DNA of 40,861 nt from an uncultured Pseudomonas sp. (GTDB taxonomy: Bacteria; Pseudomonadota; Gammaproteobacteria; Pseudomonadales; Pseudomonadaceae), in contig CALUCI010000029.1 of assembly GCA_943914515.1 (NCBI GenBank), forward strand, positions 1-40,861. The letters are read 5' to 3'. Positions within the stretch are counted from its first letter, which is position 1. Every line of letters starts with the position of its first letter. Under the pieces are notes generated by a model. It ran no database searches. It had not been told where the DNA came from and saw nothing but the letters and a program-made list of their open reading frames with translations. Both the position numbers and the translations under genes were made by a program. This document shows positions 32,995 through 40,861 of this stretch, in pieces.

Positions 32995-35777
32995 CTGCCC
33001 AGCCGCTGGCAGTGGTCGGCATGTCCGGGCGCTTTCCCGGTGCGGCGGACCTGCGCGCCTTCTGGGCGCTGCTGCACGAGGGCCGCGACGCGGTCGGCCA
33101 GGTGCCGGCCGAGCGCTGGAACTGGCGCGACTACGACAGCGAACTGAACCCCGGCGAAGACACCAGCTATTGCCAGCGCGGCGGCTTTATCGAGCATGTG
33201 GACCGCTTCGACGGACGCTTCTTCGGCATCCTGCCGCGCGAAGCGCAGAGCATGGACCCGCAGCAGCGGCTGTTTCTGCAATGCGCCTGGGCCGCGCTGG
33301 AAGACGCCGGTTATGCGCCGGCGCAACTGGCCAGGCGGCGGGTCGGGGTGTTCGTCGGCGTCGGCCATGCCGACTACCCGACGCTGATGCGCCGTGACGG
33401 CGTGCCCAGCGACCCCTGGCGCGGCACCGGCATTGCCCTGACCGCGATTGCCAACCGGGTGTCGTACTGCCTGGACCTGCACGGCCCCAGCGAGAGCATC
33501 GACACCGCCTGCTCCAGTTCGCTGGTGGCGCTGCACCGCGCCAGCCAGGCGCTGCGGGCCGGCGAGTGCGAGCTGGCCATCGTCGGCGGGGTCAATCTGT
33601 TGCTCGGCCCGGAGCTGTTCATCGCCTTCGCCAAGGCCGGCATGCTCAGCCACGCCGGGCACTGCCAGACCTTCAGCGCCCAGGCCGATGGCTACGTGCG
33701 CGGCGAAGGCGTGGCGGCGCTGGTGCTGACCTCGCTGGACGCAGCCCGCGACAACGGCGACTACATCTACGGCCAGGTGCTCGGCAGCGCGCAGAACCAC
33801 GGTGGCCGCGCCCACAGCTTCACCGCGCCCAACCCCAAGGCCCAGGCCGAAGTCATCCAGCACGCCTGGCAACAGGCCGGGCATTCGCCGCGCCAGGCCC
33901 ACCTGATCGAAACCCACGGCACCGGCACACCGCTGGGCGACCCGATTGAAATCAATGCGCTGAAAAAAGCCGTGCCCGTCGACGACAACGACGCGCCCAT
34001 CGTGCTGGGCGCGCTGAAAAGCCAGATCGGCCACCTGGAAGCCGCTGCCGGGATCGCCTCGGTGGTCAAGAGCCTGCTGTGCCTGCAGCACCGGCAGCAG
34101 GTCGGCAACCTGCACCAGCAGCCACTCAACCCGCAGATCAGCCTCGACGACAGCCCGTTTCGACTGGCCAGCGGCAACGCACCACTGGCTGCCGACGGGC
34201 CGTTGCTGGCCGGCGTCAGCGCCTTCGGCTTTGGCGGGGTCAACGCCCATGTGGTGTTGCAGGCCGCCGAAGCAGCAGAGCCTGCGGCAGATGTCGGCCA
34301 GCCCTGGCTGATCCTGCTGTCGGCCCGTGACGACGCCGGCCTGCGCGCACGCGCCGGGCAATTGCTGGAAGCCTTCGGCGAAAGCCCGGCGCCCGCCAAC
34401 ACGGCACTGCGCGAGGCGCTGCTGGAGCGCCTGCGCGACCTGCTCGGACTGATGCCGGCAGACGCCACCACGCCAACCCGCCTGGCGCAGTTGAATGTCG
34501 ATGCCGGGTACTTCGTCGGTTGCCTGGAGCAGGTACTCGACGCCCTGCAACTGGACGTGCCGATCGACGCCTGGCGCGGCGCGGTAAGTCTCGAAGAGGT
34601 GGTTGAGCGGCTGGTCGCCGAGGCGCAGCCAGCCAGCTCCGGCGAGCCGCGCCTGAGCAGCTTCGCCGCCCTGCCCCCGGCACACCTGGCCGCCACCAGC
34701 CTCGCCAGTATCGCCCGCACCTTGCTGGAGGGTCGCGACGCCATGCCCAAGCGCCTCGCCTTTGTCGCCGACAGCCGCGAACAGCTGTTCCAGCGGCTAC
34801 GGGACTTTCTCGATGATCGCGACAGTGAATTGTTCCGCAGCGGCAGTACAGCACCGCTCGCCATGCCGGACAGCCTCGGCGGACAACGCGCCGACGCCGC
34901 GCAACTGGCCGAGTGGGCCGCGTACTGGGCCAGCGGCAAATCCGCCAACCCGGAGTGGGCCAGCCTGTATGGCGAGCAGGCCAGACCCGGCAAGGTGCCG
35001 TTGCCGGCGTATCCCTGGCGCCTGGAGCGGGTCTGGTATACCCCGGCCGTGCTCCCGGCGAGCCGGCCCGCGCCGAGCCTGGCGCAGGCCTGGGATGACC
35101 TGTGGCAAGCCGGCACAGCCCTGCCCGGCTCGCCGATGGCCCTGGCCGGCATGCTTGTGCGCACCTTGCGCGAGCACGGCAGCGGCCTGCTGAGCTGGCA
35201 CGACCTGCGCTTTGCGCCGCCGTGCGAACTGCCTGCCGCTGAACCGCTGCGCGTTGCCCTCGCCGAGCCGCAATGGCAGGTCAGTGCGGCTGACACCGTG
35301 CTGCTGCAAGGACAGCTCGGCAGCACCAGTACGCCGCCCGTGGCCCTGCAACCCCAGGCCGGCACCACCCACCTTGCGGCCAAGGCGTTCTACACCAGCC
35401 TCGTCGCCCAGGGTCTGCACTACAGCGCCATCGGCCGCGCCCTGCAGGATCTGCGCAGTACCCCGGACAGCCTGCACGCCAGCTTCGCGCTCGGCTGCCA
35501 GGGCGTCGACGATGCGCCGTTCTGGGCGGCGCTGCTGGGCAGCCTGTGCGTCGCTCCGGCGTTGCTGGCGCAGGCCGCCGCAGCGTGCCTGCCATTGCAG
35601 ATCGCCCAGGTCCTGCTCGACCCCGAGGCGCTGCCCGGGGCACGGCACCTGGCCGTGGTGCGCCAGGGTTCGAGCCTGAGCGTCAGCCTGAGCAATGCCG
35701 ACGGCCGCTGCGCCTTGCGCCTCGACGGCCTGCAGATGCGCGCCATCCCGCTGGCGCAGAGCCGGGTGAGCGCATGA
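32982..35777 (+). CDS. Ketosynthase with degenerate ACP-like and DH-like regions
   Basis: 931 residues from the ATG at 32982 (GGAGG upstream, 13-bp overlap with FMO2). The KS (about 1-430) is intact: Cys177 in IDTACSSS, His312 in THGTGTPLGDP and His351 in QIGHLEAAAG. At about 475-548 a helical ACP-like segment ends in SLEEVVERLVAE, but the attachment site reads NVDAGY, Ala508 replacing the phosphopantetheinyl Ser. After a KS-AT-type linker ending LPAYPWRLERVWY, the last 220 residues look like the second half of a DH hot-dog (VAQGLHYSAIGRALQDL, then LDGLQMRAIP) without the HxxxGxxxxP His or DxxxQ pair. The DH assignment is weaker than the KS. It is probably a KS module acting with the free ACP. 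Confidence 0.85.
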   Translation: MPAVTAQPLAVVGMSGRFPGAADLRAFWALLHEGRDAVGQVPAERWNWRDYDSELNPGEDTSYCQRGGFIEHVDRFDGRFFGILPREAQSMDPQQRLFLQCAWAALEDAGYAPAQLARRRVGVFVGVGHADYPTLMRRDGVPSDPWRGTGIALTAIANRVSYCLDLHGPSESIDTACSSSLVALHRASQALRAGECELAIVGGVNLLLGPELFIAFAKAGMLSHAGHCQTFSAQADGYVRGEGVAALVLTSLDAARDNGDYIYGQVLGSAQNHGGRAHSFTAPNPKAQAEVIQHAWQQAGHSPRQAHLIETHGTGTPLGDPIEINALKKAVPVDDNDAPIVLGALKSQIGHLEAAAGIASVVKSLLCLQHRQQVGNLHQQPLNPQISLDDSPFRLASGNAPLAADGPLLAGVSAFGFGGVNAHVVLQAAEAAEPAADVGQPWLILLSARDDAGLRARAGQLLEAFGESPAPANTALREALLERLRDLLGLMPADATTPTRLAQLNVDAGYFVGCLEQVLDALQLDVPIDAWRGAVSLEEVVERLVAEAQPASSGEPRLSSFAALPPAHLAATSLASIARTLLEGRDAMPKRLAFVADSREQLFQRLRDFLDDRDSELFRSGSTAPLAMPDSLGGQRADAAQLAEWAAYWASGKSANPEWASLYGEQARPGKVPLPAYPWRLERVWYTPAVLPASRPAPSLAQAWDDLWQAGTALPGSPMALAGMLVRTLREHGSGLLSWHDLRFAPPCELPAAEPLRVALAEPQWQVSAADTVLLQGQLGSTSTPPVALQPQAGTTHLAAKAFYTSLVAQGLHYSAIGRALQDLRSTPDSLHASFALGCQGVDDAPFWAALLGSLCVAPALLAQAAAACLPLQIAQVLLDPEALPGARHLAVVRQGSSLSVSLSNADGRCALRLDGLQMRAIPLAQSRVSA

Positions 35778-37609
35778 ACGCCTGGCTGTTTCAGGGCCAG
35801 GGCAGCCAGCGCAAGGGCATGGGCGCAGCGTTGTTCGGACGCTATCCGGCGCTGCTGGCCGAGGCTGCGGACATCCTCGGCTACGCCATCGACCGCCTGT
35901 GCCTGGAAGACCCCGGACAACAACTGAACCAGACCCGCTACACCCAGCCGGCAATCTATCTGGTGTCGTGGTTGAGCTACCTGGCGGCACGCGAAGACGG
36001 CCTGACGGCACAGTTCGCCGCCGGTCACAGTGTGGGTGAATATGCGGCGCTGACTGCGGCCGGGGTCATGGATTTCGGCCTCGGCCTGCGCATCGTCGCC
36101 GAGCGTGCGCGGCTGATGGCCGAGGTCGAAGGCGGCGGCCTGGTGGCAGTGCTCGGCCACGATCAGCAACAGGTGCGGCAACTGCTCGAGGCATTGCCGG
36201 ACAGCGGCCTGGCCATCGCCAACATCAACAGCCCGCGGCAGATCATCGTCGGCGGCAGCCACGCGGCCCTCGATCAGGTGCAGAGCCTGTTCACCAGCCG
36301 TGGCATCCGGGCCTTGCCGCTGAAGGTCAGCGGGCCGTTCCACACTCCGCACATGGCCGTGGCCGAGGACGCTTTCCGGACTTTTCTGCAGGGCGTCAGC
36401 GCACAGTTTCGCGAGCCTGAGTTCCCGGTCATCGCCAATATCGACGCGCGCCCGCATCGCCGCGAAGGGCTGGTGGACGCACTGTCGCGGCACCTGACCC
36501 AACCGGTGCAGTGGCAACAGGTGGTGCAACGGCTGCTGGCCGAAGGGGTGGAGGATTTTCTGGAAATCGGCCAGCCGGCGATCCTCGCCGGGATGCTCAA
36601 GGACATCCGTGAACACGCCCCGACTGCGCAGCCGCTCACCGAGCCCCGCGCCGAACCGCCAGCGCCCGCCACAGGCGAACGGCCGCTGCTGGTGGCACCA
36701 CTGGCGGCGGATGCCGGCGGCGAAGCGCTGCTAGCCGAACTGGCCCGCCACGGCGCCATGGGCCTGCTCGACTGTCGCGGCCTGGGCGACGCGCAACTGC
36801 GTGCCACCCTGCTGCGCTACAACGACAACCTGCTGTTGCGCGGACGCTTCGGCGTCAGCCTGATCGACCGCACCCGCCTCGCCAAGGTGATTGCCGAAGT
36901 CGCCGGACTGGGCATCAGTTGCATCGAAATCGCCGCCCATAGCCTCACCCCCGACCTGCGCGAACGCTGGCCGGCGGTGCACTGGCTGGTGCGCGTCGAG
37001 CAGCAGCGCGATCTCGATACCTGCCTGGACAACGCCGATGCCCTGGTGATCGCCGCCGACCACCACCTGCCGCTGTTGCTCGACGCCCTCAACCGCCGCG
37101 AGCGGCGCACGCGCCGGCCGCTGATCGGCGCCAGCGGGCTGATCGGCAGCGCCGCCAGTGCCCGCACCCTGTTCGAGCTGGGGGTGGATTTCGTCGTGCC
37201 CGGCGCGGTGTTCCTGCTCGCCAGCGAGGCCGCGCTGCCGGCCGCGCAGCAACAGCATCTGGCCCGCCTCGGACGCCAGGACCATCAGTGGCTGTCCGAC
37301 TGGCGCTACCCCGAGCTGTGCAGCCGCAGCCAGGGCTACGTGCTCGACCACGAAGGTCAGCGCCACAGCGAAGCGCAGCAAGCGCGTTACCTGGACGATG
37401 CCTTCCCCCGCGACGAAGACCGCCTTGCCCTGCATGCGCGAATGCTCGCCGCGTTAGCCCAGGTACAGGTCCACGGCGACGCCTCGCTGTGGCTGTTCAA
37501 CCACTGGCGCCGGCAGCACGCCCCGGACCTGCCGGTGCCACTTCCCGTGGCGCAGTTGCTCGACCTGCTGTGCCCCATCGTCGCCACACCTTCGAGGACA
37601 TGCCCATGA
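35774..37609 (+). CDS. Trans-acting malonyl acyltransferase fused to a reduced enoyl-reductase-like domain
   Basis: 611 residues; ATG overlaps the KS stop (ATGA). The AT (1-285) has QGQGSQ, nucleophile Ser86 in GHSVGEY, Arg111 and His190 in GPFHTPHM, all as in malonyl-specific FabD-like trans-ATs. It should load every ACP of the cluster. Residues about 305-611 resemble the flavin-dependent PfaD-type ER that often follows AT in trans-AT systems: IGASGLIGSAASARTLFELG then VDFVVPGAVFLLASEAAL. That domain is normally about 450 residues; here it is about 300 and DALVIAADHH replaces the usual EADSGGHT, so FMN binding and reduction are doubtful. AT-ER didomains are known from pederin- and mupirocin-type clusters. 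Confidence 0.87.
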   Translation: MNAWLFQGQGSQRKGMGAALFGRYPALLAEAADILGYAIDRLCLEDPGQQLNQTRYTQPAIYLVSWLSYLAAREDGLTAQFAAGHSVGEYAALTAAGVMDFGLGLRIVAERARLMAEVEGGGLVAVLGHDQQQVRQLLEALPDSGLAIANINSPRQIIVGGSHAALDQVQSLFTSRGIRALPLKVSGPFHTPHMAVAEDAFRTFLQGVSAQFREPEFPVIANIDARPHRREGLVDALSRHLTQPVQWQQVVQRLLAEGVEDFLEIGQPAILAGMLKDIREHAPTAQPLTEPRAEPPAPATGERPLLVAPLAADAGGEALLAELARHGAMGLLDCRGLGDAQLRATLLRYNDNLLLRGRFGVSLIDRTRLAKVIAEVAGLGISCIEIAAHSLTPDLRERWPAVHWLVRVEQQRDLDTCLDNADALVIAADHHLPLLLDALNRRERRTRRPLIGASGLIGSAASARTLFELGVDFVVPGAVFLLASEAALPAAQQQHLARLGRQDHQWLSDWRYPELCSRSQGYVLDHEGQRHSEAQQARYLDDAFPRDEDRLALHARMLAALAQVQVHGDASLWLFNHWRRQHAPDLPVPLPVAQLLDLLCPIVATPSRTCP

Positions 37610-37878
37610 GCCTGATCGAAACGCTGCAAACCCATATCAGCGACTTCATCTGCAAGGAAGCCGACCTGCCCGCGGACGAGATCGACCTGCACACGCCACT
37701 GGGTGCCCTCGGCGTCGGCTCGATGGTCGGCACGCGCCTGATCGGCAGCCTGGAAGAACGCTTTGGCCTGCGCCTGTGGCCGACCCTTGTGTTCGAACAC
37801 CCGAGCATCGCCGAACTGGCCAGCGCCATTGCCGACATCGCCAGCCAGGCCCAGCCCGAGGACGCCGCCCATGTTTGA
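37606..37878 (+). CDS. Free acyl carrier protein
   Basis: 90 residues, start at the ATGA overlap with the AT gene (GAGG eight bases upstream; the ATG six bases earlier is too close to that site). Four-helix ACP with attachment Ser39 in LGVGSMVGTRLIGSLEERFGL, where Gly-Ser replaces the common Asp-Ser. Directly followed by the acyl-AMP ligase gene with an 8-bp overlap, so it most likely receives the activated acyl starter, though it could also serve the KS protein whose own ACP-like segment lacks Ser. Confidence 0.92.
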   Translation: MSLIETLQTHISDFICKEADLPADEIDLHTPLGALGVGSMVGTRLIGSLEERFGLRLWPTLVFEHPSIAELASAIADIASQAQPEDAAHV

Positions 37879-39640
37879 CAAGACCTGCCTCAGCCCCCAG
37901 GAACTGGCCTCTGCCACCGGCAGCCTGGCGATCCACGACAGCCTGGCCCTGCGCGCACGCATCCACCCGGACAAGGTGCTATTCACCCTGCTCGACGATA
38001 ACGGTGACGAGCAACAGCGCCTGACCTACCGGCAGCTGTTCGGCCATGCCCACGCCATCGCCCGCCAGTTGCAGGCCCACAGCCTGCCAGGCGAGCGCAT
38101 CGCACTGTTTTTCCCGCAGGGGCTGGAATTCATCGCCAGCTTTCTCGGCTGCCTGATCGCCGGGCGCATCGCCGTCCCGGTCAACCTGCCGACCCGGCGT
38201 CGGGTCGAGCGCTGTCTGAAGATCATCGACGACAGTGGCAGCCGCCTGTTGCTGGTCGCCGACAGCGAGCGCGACTCGCTGCAACAAGCCTTCGCCGGCA
38301 CTGACGCGGCGCAGTTGCCGATGCTCAGCCCCTGCAGCGACTGCGACGAACACCTGCCATGGACCCGCCCGGACGACAGCGACCCGCAGCGCATCGCCTT
38401 CCTGCAGTACACCTCGGGCTCGACCTCGGCGCCCAAGGGAGTGATGGTCAGCCACGCCAACATCAGCGCCAACCTGCGCATGATGCGCGACTCCTGGGCG
38501 CTGGATCACCACAGCGATTTCGTCACCTGGCAGCCGCATCACCACGACATGGGGCTGATCCTCGGCCAGTTGCTGCCGATCGTGCTGGGCAACCACACGG
38601 TGATCATGGCCCCGGCGACCTTCGTCCGCCAGCCGCTGATCTGGCTGCAGGCCATTGCCCGCTACAAGGCGCGCCTGGCCGGTGGGCCGAACTTCGCCTA
38701 CAACCTCGCCGTCGAGCGCTACGACGCCCAGCGCCTGCAAGGCCTGGACCTGTCCAACTGGACCCACGCGCTCAATGGCGCCGATGTCGTGCGCCCGGCC
38801 AGCCTGAGCCGCTTTGCCGAGTGCTACGGCGCCCATGGCTTCGCGGCCACGGCGTTCCTGCCGTGCTATGGCCTGGCCGAAGCCACCCTGTTCGTCAGCG
38901 GTGGTCCCCACGGGCAGCCGGTGCGCAGCGTGCTGGCCGACCCGTTGACCCTGGCCGTGGAACAGCGCCTCAGCGCCCCGCAAGACCCGGCCGCAGCGCA
39001 GCAACTGGTCGGCTGTGGCCAGCCGTCCTGGGAAGTGCAGGTCGCCATCGTCGACCCGGCCAGCCGGCAACGCTGCGCCAGCGGGCATATCGGTGAAATC
39101 TGGCTGCGCGGCCCGGCCATCGCCCGCGGCTACTGGCGCAACGAACAGGCGACCGCAGCGGGCTTTGCCGCGCGCATCGACGACGGCAGCGAACAGCACT
39201 GGCTGCGCACCGGCGACCTCGGTTTCGTCGCCGACCAGGACCGCCAGGTGTACGTCTGCGGTCGGCTCAAGGACTTGATCATCTGCGAGGGGCGCAACCT
39301 CCACCCCGAAGACATCGAACACACCGTGATCGAAGCGCTCAAGGACGTTCGCCCGCAAAGCTGCGCGGTGTTCAGCCACGACAACGACCAGCAGCGCCAG
39401 ACCATCGTTGCCGCCATCGAACTGAACCGCGAGATCAAGCGCTGGCTGCAGGACAACCCGCGCCAGCTCAAGGCCGCAGTGCGCAGTGCGGTGGTGGACA
39501 GCCACGGCATCACCCTCAACCGCATTGTCTTCGTCCAGCCCACCAGCATCCACAAGACCACCAGCGGCAAGATCCAGCGCGGCAAGATGCGCCAGCTCTA
39601 CCTGGCCGCAGAACTGGACCTGCTCAATGAGGCCGGCTGA
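37871..39640 (+). CDS. Fatty acyl-AMP ligase (FAAL)
   Basis: 589 residues. The P-loop motif YTSGSTSAPKG is at 180-190 and WQPHHHDMGLILGQL is the FAAL-type signature (W-x-P-x-x-HDMGLI). The later adenylation motifs GYWRNEQAT, WLRTGDLGF and the C-terminal Lys motif TTSGKIQRGKMRQLY are present. The family activates a fatty acid as its AMP ester and passes it to an ACP, not to CoA. Here it should prime the assembly line through the adjacent free ACP or ACP1 of the PKS. Chain length cannot be read from the sequence. It overlaps the ACP gene by 8 bp and the thioesterase gene by 14 bp. Confidence 0.93.
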   Translation: MFDKTCLSPQELASATGSLAIHDSLALRARIHPDKVLFTLLDDNGDEQQRLTYRQLFGHAHAIARQLQAHSLPGERIALFFPQGLEFIASFLGCLIAGRIAVPVNLPTRRRVERCLKIIDDSGSRLLLVADSERDSLQQAFAGTDAAQLPMLSPCSDCDEHLPWTRPDDSDPQRIAFLQYTSGSTSAPKGVMVSHANISANLRMMRDSWALDHHSDFVTWQPHHHDMGLILGQLLPIVLGNHTVIMAPATFVRQPLIWLQAIARYKARLAGGPNFAYNLAVERYDAQRLQGLDLSNWTHALNGADVVRPASLSRFAECYGAHGFAATAFLPCYGLAEATLFVSGGPHGQPVRSVLADPLTLAVEQRLSAPQDPAAAQQLVGCGQPSWEVQVAIVDPASRQRCASGHIGEIWLRGPAIARGYWRNEQATAAGFAARIDDGSEQHWLRTGDLGFVADQDRQVYVCGRLKDLIICEGRNLHPEDIEHTVIEALKDVRPQSCAVFSHDNDQQRQTIVAAIELNREIKRWLQDNPRQLKAAVRSAVVDSHGITLNRIVFVQPTSIHKTTSGKIQRGKMRQLYLAAELDLLNEAG

Positions 39641-40385
39641 ACCGGCGCTGGTGCAGTGGCTGGCCGACGCGACGGCGCCGGTCAGCCTGGTGGCGTTTCA
39701 TTGCGCCGGGGGCAGCGCGCAAAGCTTCTATCCGTGGAAAAAAGCGGCGGCAGGATTGTGCGAGCTGTACGCCGTCGAGCTACCGGGCCGCGCCCGCCGT
39801 CTGCGCGAGCCGTTTGCCCGTTCGGTGGCGGCGTTGGCGGAGCAGTTCGCCACGCAGTGTCGGCAGCTTGCGGACAAGCCACTGGTGCTGTTCGGCCACA
39901 GCCTTGGCGCCTTGCTGGCCTATGAAACGGCGCGGCGGCTGTTGGCCGAGGGCGAGCGCCGGCCGCTGGCGTTGTTGGTGTCGTCGCGGCAGAGCCCGGA
40001 CTGGCTGCCGGTGTGCGCCGGCTTGCCGGAACTGAACGATCAGGCGCTGCGCGACTACCTCGGCGACCTTGCCGGCACGCCACGGGAGGTTCTGGACAAC
40101 CGGGCGATGATGGACCTCGCGGTGCCGATTCTGCAGGCCGATCTCGAGCTGATCCTTGACTATCAGCACTGCCATCCGGCGCCACTGGAGATTCCGGTGC
40201 AGGTGTTTGGCGGCCTGGATGACCATCAGGTGGGGTACGAGTCGCTGCTGGCCTGGCAGCGGCTGAGCGGCGCGGGGTTCTCTCTGCGCATGGTCGAGGG
40301 CGGGCACTTTGCGGTGATGGAGCAGATGGGCGAGGTGCTGCGCGCGGCAGCCGCACTGATCGGGCCCTTGGATACCAGACCGTAG
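39627..40385 (+). CDS. Type II thioesterase
   Basis: 252 residues from the ATG at 39627, inside the end of the ligase gene; the upstream frame is a shadow. GrsT-like alpha/beta hydrolase: LVAFHCAGGSAQSFYPW at the N-terminus, nucleophile Ser92 in GHSLGALLAYE, Asp in FGGLDDHQV and His in VEGGHFAVMEQ. These enzymes remove stalled or wrong acyl groups from carrier proteins and sometimes release products. It is the last gene of the overlapping array. With no TE domain on the PKS, release could be by this protein or the hydrolase domain of the fusion protein. Confidence 0.93.
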   Translation: MRPAEPALVQWLADATAPVSLVAFHCAGGSAQSFYPWKKAAAGLCELYAVELPGRARRLREPFARSVAALAEQFATQCRQLADKPLVLFGHSLGALLAYETARRLLAEGERRPLALLVSSRQSPDWLPVCAGLPELNDQALRDYLGDLAGTPREVLDNRAMMDLAVPILQADLELILDYQHCHPAPLEIPVQVFGGLDDHQVGYESLLAWQRLSGAGFSLRMVEGGHFAVMEQMGEVLRAAAALIGPLDTRP

Positions 40386-40402
40386 GAGCGAGCTCGCGAT
40401 GG
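40381..40402 (+). repeat. REP element at the end of the polyketide cluster
   Basis: CGTAGGAGCGAGCTCGCGATGG starts at the thioesterase stop codon and is the same REP class as the copy inside the PKS gene, lacking its inner GCTC. It may form the 3' hairpin of the operon transcript. Confidence 0.7.
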
Positions 40403-40483
40403 GCTGCGGAGCGGCCCCATTGGGTGTATCGGTATCTACAGCCGTAGAGAGACTGGGGCGATGGTCCTTTTGGGGTTGGTGCG

Positions 40484-40861
40484 GTGGGCTTATCCATTCG
40501 ATGTGGTGAGGCTGCCGGACCCTTCCGCCTGTACGGCATCCTGCTTTTTCTGATTGGCTGACCATCGCAGCGACTACCTCGTGGGAGCCGGTCTTGCCGG
40601 CGATGAGGCCAGCAGGAACGGCACTGCTGCCTGGCCGGACGCCATCGCTGCGGTTCGGCGCCGTGGGCTTATCCGTTCGATGTGGTGAGGCTGCCGGCCC
40701 CCTTCCGCCTGTACGGCATCCTACTTTTTCTGATTGGCTGACCATCGCAGCGACGACCTCGTGGGAGCCGGTCTTGCCGGCGATGAGGCCAGCAGGAACG
40801 ACACCGCTGCCTGGCCGGACGCCATCGCTGCGGTTCGGCGCGAGGGGCTTATCCATTCGAT
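40484..40861. repeat. Tandem repeat of about 180 bp, at least two copies, running off the window
   Basis: A unit beginning GGGCTTATCCATTCGATGTG recurs at about 40484, 40663 and 40845, with spacings of 179 and 180 (one C insertion explains the difference). The two full copies differ at only a handful of positions. Each contains a REP-like palindrome GTGGGAGCCGGTCTTGCCGG (40581 and 40761) and a conserved CTGATTGGCTGACCATCGCA. The array occupies nearly all DNA right of the thioesterase gene. Minus-strand open frames here just repeat the same peptide and are not believed. No gene is seen in this stretch. Confidence 0.9.

Noticed and set aside
39780..40856. A 358-codon minus-strand open frame covering the tandem repeats
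   Set aside because: Its N-terminal part merely repeats one peptide twice because of the 180-bp repeat, and the rest is antisense to the thioesterase.

Overview
The window is a GC-rich chromosomal segment from a Pseudomonas, most likely of the fluorescens/putida type. The genus call rests on dispersed palindromic REP elements of the forms GTAGGAGCGGGTTTACCCGCGA, GTAGGAGCGAGCTCGCTCGC and GTGGGAGCCGGTCTTGCCGG, on gene content, and on codon use. No rRNA, tRNA, CRISPR array, transposase or integrase was seen.

Region 1 (1-12.06 kb) starts with the 3' end of a chemoreceptor gene and a REP cluster. A leftward catabolic operon follows, reading in transcription order: ThDP-dependent 2-oxoacid decarboxylase-like enzyme, aldehyde dehydrogenase, divergent short-chain dehydrogenase, Asp-box propeller protein, small VOC metalloenzyme, DUF1185-type 'amino acid synthesis' protein, alpha/beta hydrolase, MhpA-like flavin hydroxylase, MhpD-like hydratase, and an AraC regulator. 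An IclR regulator is divergent from it. It looks like an aromatic or ring-cleavage pathway, but the substrate cannot be named from sequence.

Region 2 (12.1-19.1 kb) is a leftward uptake and oxidation set: APC permease, aldehyde dehydrogenase, class III aminotransferase and an outer-membrane porin. Together they suggest import of an amine or omega-amino acid, transamination, then oxidation of the semialdehyde. A DapA-type synthase is divergent from the permease.

Region 3 (19.4-40.4 kb) is the highlight: a compact trans-AT polyketide gene cluster on the + strand, nearly every gene overlapping the next. Order: four-helix membrane protein; PKS (ACP-KS-DH-KR-ACP-KS); flavin monooxygenase; a fusion of ACP, alpha/beta hydrolase and two class III aminotransferase-like domains that both lack the PLP lysine; second flavin monooxygenase; KS with a serine-less ACP-like and a degenerate DH-like region; trans-acting malonyl AT fused to a shrunken enoyl-reductase-like domain; free ACP; fatty acyl-AMP ligase; type II thioesterase. 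The inferred logic is that the ligase activates an acyl starter onto an ACP, the trans-AT supplies malonyl units, a few KS steps extend the chain, and the two flavoproteins oxidise it. I do not recognise the product. REP elements have been absorbed in frame into two of these proteins as linkers.

Region 4 (40.39 kb to the end) has no convincing gene. It holds a REP and a roughly 180-bp tandem repeat that runs off the right edge.
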